Assembly: GCA_943737045.1 (NCBI GenBank)
Contig: CALSFV010000216.1
Span: 186,001 to 250,000, forward strand
DNA: 64,000 nucleotides
Direction of reading: 5' to 3'
DNA from: Parapristionchus giblindavisi
Taxonomy: Eukaryota > Nematoda > Chromadorea > Rhabditida > Diplogasteridae
Part shown: positions 22,701 through 33,506 of the stretch, one piece after another
Layout of the letters: every line of letters starts with the position of its first letter
Numbering within the stretch: the first letter of the stretch is position 1
The notes under the pieces: generated by a model
Told to the model about the DNA's origin: nothing
What the model saw: only the letters and a program-made list of their open reading frames with translations
Databases searched by the model: none
Program-made: the position numbers and the translations under genes

Positions 22701-25700
22701 CGCGGGCAAGTCGTCAGTGATTTGCACCCTTTTATCACCTCAATTTTTCGATTTATTGATTGATTTATTGATTTATTGATTGATTTATTGATTACAGTAC
22801 CCTGTTCAACACGCTGCTCCAGTCGGATCTGTGCAAGGTGCGCGCCGTGGATTTGGTGGAGCGTGCGACGACTTCGGTGTGGCCGGGAACTACGGTAGGC
22901 GATATTTGGTGTACGATAGGGACCATTAGGATTACGGTAGATTCTATGAGTTTACGGGGATAGATTAGTCCGGTTTTGTGCATAGAGCCTTTTCGAGAGA
23001 ATTTTCTGGAACGAAAATGCATCGGTTTGTTAGCATCGTGGAATACTGTAATTCGAGAAGTTTGTCCAGTGGCCTGGATTACTGTACACGCACATATTGC
23101 AGCTCTCACTGCTCAAGTTCCCCATGATGCGACCATCAGCGTATAAATTGGAACTTCGACGACGTCGTCTCGTCTCTCATCGTGCATGGATTCAGAAGGA
23201 AGCTTACGCGAGGTAGTTTTGTAAAAGTACTTTTCGACCTATTTGTTCGGGATATAAACACGTGTTGTGTACGGTATTCTCATCACCAACTCATAATCCC
23301 TGTGTCCATTGTACAGGAAGCGTTCCCTGCAGCGAACGGGCGATTCGGATATGGCCGTACTCGTGGAACCAGTGATGAACACCTACAAGGTTTGTTTGAT
23401 TGATTTTGGCAAATTTGCTCGATCGATTAGCTATTATTGATTAGTCGAATAGTAATTATTGATTAGTTGATATATTATGCCATACTCTATCTGACATTTC
23501 GGGTTAAACAAATGGTTTATTTGACTAAGATGGAATGTGGGAAGAGCGGATAAGGCTGAAAGGCACACCCCGACCTAATTTAACTCGAAGCTCTGGTCAT
23601 GCTCTTTCATAGACAGAGAACGCGAGAGAGATAGAGAGAGAGATAGTGTGTGTGTGGCCAGAGCGGAGAGATTCAAATTATCCCGGGATGTATCTTTAAT
23701 GCAAAATATGAGGTTTTATAGGATAGAGAGGAAGAGTTGCAACCGCGTGCGGTGGCCAGTCTGTTGGATGCGACGGGAGATGTAGATGATAATGATGGAA
23801 TGGGAAAGAAGAAGAGGGGACGGTATGTTTAATTATTGATTGATTTGTTCATTCACGTGTGTTCCACTGGGAATCATGTGTGTGCTGACTATTGGGTCTG
23901 TCTTGAAACCTGTAGCCAGCAGGTTGAGTTGTCCTTATTTATGATGGAGGCGAAATGGCCGATTTGCCTGTTCCAATTCTAGGTCATGGTCGCTGGATGA
24001 TGAGGTGTTCACGAAAGGCGCCTGGTGCTATGACACACCCGGAACGGTTAATCATGAACAGGTATTGATTATTGCTAGTGATTATTGATTACTAATAGCT
24101 GAACAATGAATCGCGCCCTCTACTAGTTATTGCTTTTGATTTACTAATACTCAATTCTGTGAGTACATTTGCATGTTCATTATGATCTATTTACAATTTA
24201 ATTCATATTGATGATGCTAATATGGTCCCAAGAAGAATTGATCTTTCAAAGATGCTCCCATTATTTGGAAAGTAGCTGAGACATGAATCTGAGGGGTGTA
24301 AACGTTGCGATAAAACATCACTCTCATAGTTATAAAAAAACTGTCTCCGAATTTAGAAGAACGTATTTTTCTTTGATAGTTCTTCTTCTTCTTCTAGTTA
24401 CTGGATGTATTCTCCCTTCGTGAGTTGGTCAACATCATGCCCTCTCGTCTGCTCCGACCACGTACCGTAATCATGCATCCGGGACGGAGTCTGCTGATTG
24501 GAGGAGCTCTCGCACGGATGGATCTACTGCACACGGAGAAACCACGACCTGTTTGGGTAGGTGGGGTAGTTGGTCTGGGCTTTGCGACTAGAGGCAGAGG
24601 AGCTTAAGGAGAGCTTGAAAGTAGATACATAAGAGCTTAGCCAAGGTTTCAGGGGAGCTCTGCAAGAGCTTCATCAGAGCTCATGATATGGTGCTCTTCA
24701 GGTGACGGTATTCGCCAACGATGCCCTGCCATTGAATGTTATGGACATTCCGGCAGTCGATGATTTCATCAAGAAAAACAGAGGAAGATCGGCACTTGGA
24801 GCACCGATTGGTATGCTTGATCTTTGATCTTTCTTCTTTACGAATTGATCTTTGATCTCAGGTGACGAATCTCGACTCGCAGCCCTTCCTCCGTTGGAGT
24901 CCAGAATACTTGAAGTAGTTGCTAACGAAGAGGACAAGAAACCATGGATGAAGGAGAAGGGTGAGTGGAGTCGTTCTTTGACCTTTTATCTTTGAAATGG
25001 CGATCGTTGATCTTTGATTTTTAAGCTAGTAATTGCTGACAGTTTATCTTGATCTTTGATCCTTCCGATACTTGATCTTTGATCTTTCTGGTATTTGTTC
25101 CTTTTGATCTTTGATCTCTTGCAGAGGACACTCTGATCGGCAGTGCGGATGTGGTATTCTCGTCGATTGGATGGGCTATGGTTTCTACTCATGCTGGAAA
25201 GGTACCGATTTGAGATATTGGTACTATTTATTTTATTCGATGAATAGTTGTTTTTATAATACTATTGGTGATTGCTACGTGGCTATGCATGCTATAGGTG
25301 AGACATGAATTCACATGGTAGAAAAGATGGGTGTGATTTTTATTTACAAAAATTGATTATTTTTTAAATTTTTTTTCTCGCACGAATTAATTCAATTGAA
25401 AGAAGTAGATCTTGTCATTTCAGAGCCTCTATCAGTACTGTTATAGATATCAATCGATAGTCATTACAGGTCACCGTATCCGCCTCAATAATCGGTGGGC
25501 GTGGTCTCGTCGCTCGATCTCCACCCATTCTACCGTATGCTGCACAACTGAGAGGAGCGAGAATACCTGCGACGGACTTTTATAAGGTGCGATACTCTTT
25601 GTTGGTCAAGGTCACGGTAGTCAAGATTACGGTAGAGCGATATACTGTATTTCCTAACATTTAACTACTGCTGTGTAGGTGAATCCGCCCTCGTTTCCCG

Positions 25701-25795
25701 TCAATCTGCTGAGAATGAGAGCTGATAAGAATAGACGAAGATTCAAAGGAGGTAGAAGGAATAATAGAAATGATGATGAAGAAGAAGATGAATGA
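16974..25795 (+). CDS. NOA1: NOA1 / YqeH-type circularly permuted mitochondrial GTPase
   Basis: Mitochondrial GTPase linked to ribosome assembly. Twenty-five exons (16974-17132, 19069-19159, 19274-19331, 19520-19667, 19832-19916, 20220-20301, 20507-20642, 20738-20842, 21298-21426, 21926-21991, 22061-22160, 22229-22280, 22435-22552, 22630-22712, 22798-22894, 23103-23212, 23317-23389, 23722-23822, 23983-24061, 24398-24556, 24702-24810, 24862-24960, 25125-25201, 25470-25586, 25679-25795) join in phase to 849 residues. The start MHRHLSTLPLRVAVTSSK is basic and acid-free, like a transit peptide. A zinc-finger pair (CGGCGANFHC, then LCKRCHLVKNHH) precedes the GTPase, whose motifs come in permuted order: VVDILDLPGS and ANKVDLLP (G4), then VSAKTGYG (G5), VGCTNAGKST (G1), DTPG (G3). 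Exons 5-7 are less certain than the rest; a tail of Asp/Glu/Arg closes the protein. Confidence 0.92.
17215..18987. mobile_element. hAT transposon derivative carrying a BED-finger gene, in NOA1 intron 1
   Basis: Inverted ends TAGGGTGGTGGGAGAGAATC (17215-17234) and its complement with one change (18968-18987). They are flanked by an exact 8-bp duplication GTCGTTAT (17207-17214 and 18988-18995). GTCGGGT/ACCCGAC subterminal repeats cluster near both ends, as in active hAT ends. At 1773 bp it has room only for the 177-residue BED protein inside, not for a full transposase, so it is non-autonomous or deleted. Confidence 0.88.
17932..18524 (+). CDS. BED-type zinc-finger protein, hAT transposase N-terminus
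   Basis: Exon 17932-18284 and exon 18347-18524, joined across an intron with GT...AG borders in matching phase, give 177 residues. The BED finger is near the N-terminus: IWDHFIADKENETAACKHC, then TSNLWRHVRSKHP, with Cys-x2-Cys and His-x4-His ligands. The rest is acidic, ending DDFTLSLSRSRA, and has no RNase-H-like DDE or hATC dimerisation region. ATAAGTT about 40 nt upstream of the ATG is TATA-like. It lies inside the hAT element 17215-18987, so it is a truncated transposase product: a DNA-binding remnant or possible repressor. Activity is unknown. Confidence 0.75.
19680..19746. repeat. ATT microsatellite, 22 units, NOA1 intron 4
   Basis: (TTA)22 or so, uninterrupted. A poly-Tyr extension of the previous exon's frame here is an artefact; the exon ends at the GT at 19668. 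Confidence 0.95.
20027..20135. repeat. TTAA MITE (TTAAAGGC family), copy 2
   Basis: Left end TTAAAGGCACACCTTGAGC, centre GACAAAGAAAGCGAGAGAG; the right end is decayed. In NOA1 intron 5. Confidence 0.6.
20399..20503. repeat. MITE (TGTTCAAAAGTCACGAAAAG family), copy 2
   Basis: Diverged ends GTGCTCAAGAGTGGCGAAAT and GCTGTTGAGCAT, inverted, with central GCGAGAGAGTGTGC. Its right end lies against the acceptor of NOA1 exon 7 (20507), so the MITE may supply that acceptor. Confidence 0.5.
21467..21695. repeat. hAT-type MITE (CATACATTTTCG ends), copy in NOA1 intron 9
   Basis: Inverted ends CATACATTTTCGCCCCACCC and GGGTGCTCGAAAATGTATG, with 8-bp duplication TTGATTGG (21459-21466 and 21696-21703). The body has ACTGACCCGA repeats unlike the other CATACATTTTCG copies, so it may be a sister family. 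Confidence 0.82.
23556..23699. repeat. TTAA MITE (TTAAAGGC family), copy 3
   Basis: AAAGGCACACCCCGACCTAAT on the left, AAATTATCCCGGGATGTATC then TTTAA on the right, GAGAGAGATAG in the centre. NOA1 intron 17. Confidence 0.6.
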
Positions 25796-26380
25796 ATGAT
25801 TGATCTCGGAGATAATATCGATTGATCTCTTTAAAATCGCTCTGTACTCATTGATTTTACTCTGTACTGGCGAAAATAAATTGATTTAACACTCCCTCTT
25901 CGTTTTCCTGTTTATACTTTTGAACACTGTACAACTATATATGATTTAATTATCGATTAGTTGAAACTGAATCGTTTCATATTCTGTATGATATTCATTA
26001 GTTAGTTGTTGTTTGTTGTTATTATTTTTTGAGAGATCAAAGATCAAGAATTGTTATTGACTCAATAAAGATGTTCTTTTATCGTCTTTGTCATATTGTA
26101 CATCGAGAGGTTGTACAATCCTCACGAATACTGTATTATCGATTTTTTTGTTGGTGACACGCATTCTGATTTTTTAAACGCTCAATCGCCATGTAATCCA
26201 AACCCGTGATTAAATAGATCAAAGAAGCAGTAAACCAAAGATGCACCTAACTTTCATGCCTGATATTACCTATTATCATTAACCACGTAATAATTTGAGT
26301 GGACTTACTCGCTTTCACGAAATGAGATATTGATACCTTCATTATTGATTCATTTTTTCACAAACTAGCTTACTTATCAT

Positions 26381-26391
26381 AATAACTGCAG
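26381..26391 (+). promoter_or_regulatory. Trans-splice-type acceptor of SNX14
   Basis: AATAACTGCAG ends 2 nt before the ATG at 26394, with no coding exon upstream. The NOA1 stop is 598 nt upstream on the same strand, so either an operon or a separate promoter is possible. Confidence 0.5.
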
Positions 26392-26393
26392 TA

Positions 26394-29300
26394 ATGGATT
26401 GGCGAGAGTTACTGTCTCGTGTGCGACAAGACGATCGATCAATACTCGTTGGAGCTCCCACCTTACTCTCCCTGCTACTGCTATGCATAGGATGCGGGTA
26501 CGGTACCATGAGATATCGATTGATTGTTATATCAAATATTTGTTCAGCCCGATATCGGTTGCACTTTGCGCAGGAGCAGTGACGCTGGGATATTTTCTGG
26601 CTGACTGGTCGACTCGATCCAATGGTATACGGATGCGTGTAGATCATAGCAAATTATTGATTATTTTGTCTTTCAGGTGAATTTCTTGCCCCACTCGTCT
26701 TGAACAGTCTTTCTAGCAATGAGAAGAGTAAGACAGGAATACGGGGTACGGTAGTGGCTCCAATCGATTCTCCACGTCGTGAGAGAAAACCATGGACAGG
26801 TTTGTGAATACTGTATGCTGAAATCAAGCGATACTCTATTTTCTTCGCTTTCTTTCTAAATTGATACCGACGCCTGTCAGCTATAGAAACATGCTTATCT
26901 CGTCTATCGATGAATGTGATAAGCTATGGAACTATAGCAGACAGACCAACGGTCCTTCCCTCGCGGTTACGGTATGGTTAATCGGGGTTACGGTTTGAGT
27001 GACCAAGGTTACGCTAGGAATGGTCGGTATTACGGTATGAGTGATCTGGGTTGCCCTAGGCTTGAACAGATTTAAACTAGAAGTGATGACGGTTGTTCCA
27101 TGATTAGTCGGGACAATCTCATCCCTGGGTGTACTATAAGCGAGAAGTACCCGGTCCATTGAAAGTGTCAATTTATCCTGAGCATTTGCGTAGCTAAATG
27201 GACAATCCTTCAATGAACTGGGAGGGATTCTCGGAGATGGTTACTGTAGGCAATGGATCGATTGGAAGAGGTTACTGTAGTGAAGTTACTGTAGAAGATG
27301 CCGAACTATTGTAGGGTTACTGTAGTTGCTGCAGATGTGGTGGGACTACTGTAGTTTTGCTGATGGCAATACTGTAGGATTATTGTTGTTTGTCGGGTGG
27401 AACACGCATTACTGTAGGAGTACTACTGGGGACTGAGTCGGTCAGCCGTGTGATCGGGGAATAGCTCAAATGCATCATTTGATCGCTCGATGAATTTGAC
27501 CTATCCACAATCTCACGGCCGGAACCGGAACCGTCATTTAGTAGAAGAGACGATGTATATGGTGTAATAGGAAAAGGCGGTGATGTGAAAACTCCCATAT
27601 CCAGACACCAATGGGGGCATTTTGAGCGCTGTGACTGACCCGCATAGTGGAATGCTCAAAGCGCGCGCATTGATGTCCGGAGTAATCTGGGTACGGTAGT
27701 TTGGGCTTGTGTACGGTAGATGTGGGCAAGGTACGGTAGTTTGGATAGTGTACGGTATCTTTGGGCACTCTATCCTCGTGGCCTGTCTCTGATTGGGCCG
27801 GCATTTCTCATCACTGCCCGACGAGTTTCAATTGAAATGTCAGACTAACCAGTGACAGGGGAGACTCAGGAGGTCTTGAGAGGAATGTTCATGGGGTACG
27901 GTAGGCTACTTGTAGGATGGGAATATTAACGTGACTTCTGCTCAGCTCATTCAGTGGTGTCATTTTAGCAGTCGAATTAGGTAAAACTACATCACTCAAT
28001 GAGCCAAGCGGCCACCACTACGGTACGGTAGGGGGATAAGGTAGGTTGTGTGGGGAATACGGTAGGGGGATACGGTAGGACATACCGTGTGCCCTATCTG
28101 CCGCATATCTAAGTGACGGCCAGTTCTAGTCGCATCGGAAGAGCTGTCCGGCACTCAGATGTGCGGAACACTTTATGATTACGGTACGGTAGATCAGGGT
28201 GGGTTTGTACGGTATCTTAAAGAAGACTATATGAGAAGATCGAAAAAGCAAAGTGGAATGAAATGGTGAAGAGATAGTAGATGCAATGAGAATGAATGGG
28301 CTTTAGATGAGATTTTATAGTATGGAAGGGGGCGTGGACTCATGCTTGATCTACCAATGAACGTTGGACGTCTGAAGGTGCGGAGGAAGAAATGGGTGGA
28401 GTCTGTTGATAGATAAGAGACTGAGGTGTATGCGATAGAGGAAGAATTAGATCATCATGGGAATAATGATAAATGAGACGGGAATGGTTGTATAGTGGAA
28501 TATTGATTGATGTAGGTATGAGATATCAAATGGGGATGAGGAATCAAAGATCAATCATGTAGTATATGCACCAAGATGGAAGGGCACCACTTCAGAACAC
28601 CGGACCAGTCTTTAATGGTGCAAAAAAATGAAAATAAACACGATGGAAGGATAATTTTATACTCGATTTTATACTACTATTTTTTTGGAATGGTCCGATG
28701 TTGAGAAGTAGTGCCTATGAAAGATTGTATTAAGTGGATTGAAATACTGGCGAGTATTGTTTTGATTAAAAAATTCAAATGCATTTAATTTCTTATTGAT
28801 TGATGTTTAGTTGTTTTTTTTTTAATTTAAAATTTTGCAGGTTTGATCGTTCCAGAGAGCGTGAATGCCTCACTAGAGGTACTAATCGAAGAAATGATTG
28901 AACAATACGTGAACCACTGGTATACGGGAGGAATCAGCCATGATAGGGCTTTCCTCAATGAGATACGGTCAGTGTACGATTATTGTTGAGATACGGTAAT
29001 TGAGGGATTATTGATTAGTTATGTGAAAAGTGTAAGATATGGTAAGTGGATTACTATGGGTGATAGATATGCCGATATGTTTCGGTACGTAAGCTGATAT
29101 TTTTAAGCTAAAATATTTTCTAAGTCTACCATGTTTATCTTCTGTGTCAACGATTGAAATTCTCGAATCGCTGACATTTTCAAGGTCAAAAGTCATGAAA
29201 AGGTAAAAGAGTTGAGAGAGGGTGTAAAACGAGGAGATTTATCTCTGTTTTTTTTCTCTTTTCGAGACTTTTGAACAGAACATAAATAATTTTTAAATAT

Positions 29301-32300
29301 TTGACTGTCAGATACCAAGTGCGTTTCCTCGCCTCTCGTCTACTTCGTTCCCTTCAATCGATTGATCTATCCTCTTTCATTCTCGAGAAGCTCCTCCCAC
29401 CTACCGTACTCCATGTAAGGAGGATCATCGAGGCCGAGAAGAAGTGTGAGGTACGATGGCTTTATTGTATTGATTTATCGATTTTTGTAGATTAAATGTT
29501 GTAGCCAGAATATGGGTAGTGAGATGTCAATAGGTTAGATATGTATGTGGGGGGAAGGTAATGGTTGAGGGAGGGCGAATAAATTATCGAGCCAGCTGTC
29601 CTAGTATGTTGTAGAGCGCGAATGCGAATAGATTTCGCGCTTTCGAGGCAGATTGAAAAATGCCGACAAAGGACCCAAAATCCATATCTTCTGAACCTTG
29701 TTTGCATGTAAATCAAACTACTTTCACTGCTATTTTATGGCGCATTTTGTATTCGTAAAAAGCCTTTTTGGAGCTTGAGGGATTCAATATAACCAGACGG
29801 TTGCGGGTTTTCTGGATAACGCACAAATGAGTGAGCGATAAGTGTCCGAATTGTCTCGCGAAGTCAACTACTATTGTCAGAAGCAGCAGACGGTGACGCC
29901 GTCTACACTTGAGTCAGCGATAGCTGTGGAAATGGGAAGGGACATGCACTATGCAGTGAGGAGTAGACAACACGAAGCCGATTATCTCAGACAGGTTTGG
30001 TAATCATCTGTATATTTATTCAGCTCCAGAATTGATGAGAAACTTTTAAAAGTATGGTATTTATTTGCTTCGAAACGTAGTTGAACCGGCTATGCGAATA
30101 CTTTTTTTGTTATTATCTATATTTACATTGTTTGCCCGCTTTATGGGGATTCTAGTCAAGTGTTGTTGTCCGGTTTGATCGTTGTCTATCATTGCAGTTT
30201 GTAGTTTAATGCTTGCAGGTGGTAGAGCACGTACTTCCTCATCTCATCGATGATCGTCGCATATCGGGACGAGCAGCGGATGATGGAACACCCGCAAAGA
30301 GGAGGAATACTGGACAGGTATCATAATATATATATGGAGGGGGAGAAACATTGATTTAACAGGTTTCGTATCTTGGTTTTGGATCAAATTTTCGTTGTTC
30401 TATATCTATAGTGGCCTATTATCTAGTAGGGCTTATTGCAGAGATCAAAGATCACGCTGTATTAGATCTATTTAGGCTACTGTATCAGTTACAAATGAAA
30501 TATAGAAGATTGAGATAAATTTATTGCAAGTTGATTCATGGATGTTATGGGGCGGAGGAGACAGGGAAGCAGAGAGTGTATGAGGAGTGTGAGAGAATTT
30601 AACGACAGGATGAGTGTGTCTTTGATAGATGGTGCCCTAAACGGGGGCTGATTCCTCTTTTTGTACAATCAATCGTTTGATGTTACTATACAAGATGAAT
30701 CAGTTGAATAGGAGATGAGGATTAATAATAACAGTAATATCTATATTGTGATGTACATTCTATGTGAGACCGTTAAATAATGAAGGAAGGTTGAATATGC
30801 TTTATTAGCATTTTATACATATTGTGAAAGCGGAATGCTTAAGGTGTTCGATGTGTAAGGTTATACAATGGCCGGGTTCTTTAACTTGTGGTTAACGCAC
30901 CAAGACTCAAGATCACAATCTAAGCTTTATCTCCAAATTCCACCACAATTAAATAATATTCGGTGGACAGACTTACGGGCGACGACTACAATCAAGAGGG
31001 CGAGGGGCGAGAGAAGAACGGGGAGAGCAAGGAAGACCAAATGAAAGAGGCATAAAGCCTCTATTTATATGCAATACTAATTAGATTAAAATGATAAGAA
31101 AGACAAATGAATTCTAAGACAGAAAAAGTACACTAACGTGCAAAAATCATTCTAACATAAGGGCAATGGGTTTAGGGGTCGAAGAGGGGAAAGGGGGATA
31201 GGGGAGGCGGTTAGCCTGGGGTATATGGAGATAGGGAGTATCCGTAACAGATGCATTGCTGGTCAATTAGCACATACTCTATGTAGAATGTGATGATCAT
31301 ACATTTTCGTCGATTTTTTTGTAGTTTCCTCGAAATATCGTGGATCAATTTAGAAAAATCGTTATTTTTTCGCTTAAAATGAGCATTATAGAGTGGGTCG
31401 ATCCTCGCATTATGAGGGTATGAGAATGTATTCGGTACTGAATGATTGAATTGATTTGCAGTCCTTGCATCACTCCCTCACTCGATGGCCCTCTCAGCCA
31501 ACTCGTCATCTTCTCCGAGAACTCCTCACCCATTCGGTTCTTCTTCCCCTACTCGATCTGACCGCAGACCCAGACACCATCAACCATCTGCTATGTCTGC
31601 TGTTCGACCCGACTCCCGTCGCAGCCTCGGTTCCGGTTCCGGAAGAGAACTCGGTACGGTTCTTTGTACCGTGATTGTACCATCCGAAATGATATCTATA
31701 ATTTTTGACTTGGATTCTGATCTTTGATCTTTCTCAGGCCGATAAACCAATGACTGTATTCCTCCGTGGTCTCACCGAATCGGCTTCTGATGATCTTCCC
31801 GATAGTCTTCTACAATTGAAACTAAGCGATGTAAGCGACGATTGCTAAATTTTGGAAGTCAACTCATTCTGATCTTTGATCTTTCTCTAGATTCTGGCTG
31901 ATGGTGAAAGTGGTCGTCTCTTCACAATGTTCTCGATGTATCTGTCTGATGTGGGTGTGCCTCTGAATGAACTGCGTTTCCTTGTTGAGGCCAAGAGGAT
32001 ACACGAGAAGATGCAGAAGAAGGTACGGTAGTCTTGAGAGTGGTTACTGTAGATATAAGGTACGGTATGAGCGTACGGTAGTCTGACTGTGTGAGACTTA
32101 TATACGGACTCTTATTTTAGTCATGTAATTCTTTCCTAGGAAGGTGCTTCATCAGAGACGAACTACGAAGTGTGGCAGATCTACACCGCATTCGTGCATG
32201 AATCAGCTCCCGAGAAGATTTCCTTCGATTCGGATACGGTAGGTCTATCGATTTATAGATTTTCTTCAATTTTATTGATTAAGGTCGCATCTTTCCATTC

Positions 32301-32483
32301 TGCCGTTGAAGGGAACGATCTGGAACGGCTGTTCAGGATTATTGAGAAGGCACGCTTTTATTAGCATTCCATTTTACATTCGTTCACTGACTACTGTTGT
32401 CCTATCTGAGATTTAATAGCTATGTTATGTAACAGTGGTTACGGTTGATGTAGTAAAGTGACACCCCGAGCTCTCTTTCTCCT

Positions 32484-32537
<54 letters not shown>

Positions 32538-33456
32538 TTCTTTGTCTACGAGAGAGTGTTGCGAGAGCGGAGAGTTTCAAATTAGCTCGGGTGTACATTT
32601 TAGAAACTGATATTTAATGATGGTTCTTATTCTAATGTTGATTATTCTATATCGATTTTCCGATTATTTTCAGACGTACCAGGAGGTATATGCTCGTATG
32701 CATGGAGAACACGTCGTACAATTTTGTCAATCCGAAACCTTCCTAGGTATTGATTTATCGGTTTTTTGTCGAATTTTAATTATCGATTGATTTATAGGAA
32801 TGTTATGTGGCTCTCCACCAGCGTCACTCGATGAACTCGAAGATCTTCTTCAATCAGAGAATAATAAGAATCGATTGGATGATGCTGATCAAGTGGATAA
32901 AGCATTCACATTCGCACAGTTCAAGTTAGTAACTCTATATATGTGCTGGTCACATTCTAAGGAACCTGCCACTGCCGTATGGGATGCATGGCATTTATCA
33001 TAGCCACCCCATTTGGTTGGGCCGCTATCGAGGGATTCAAATGAGAAATATTAATATATGTTTGTTGTCTCGTGTCAATTAATCAATAGATTTTTAAATG
33101 TGATGTCATGCTTATAGGAATCAACTCTTCTCCGCGATAAAAGCAGTCCCATCAGAAGAAGATGAAGACGAGGATAATGGATCTCCACCCGAGGAAGAAA
33201 TCATTCCCGAAGAGTTTAGGGTACGGTGGGGGAATTGGGATACGTTAGTAGACAGGGTTTGCGGGTACTGTAGCTGACCGGATTCGGTTGAGACAATTGA
33301 CTTTGTAGATGCAAGCGTGCCCGTCGATCGATATTTCTTATGCTGAGGATGTGTTGAGTACGGGGCGAGGCATGACGGTACGGTACTTTTTTTATTTTTT
33401 AGATTTAAATTTATCTTTGTACAACTTTCCAATTGAACGTGAGACAATTATTATAA

Positions 33457-33506
<50 letters not shown>

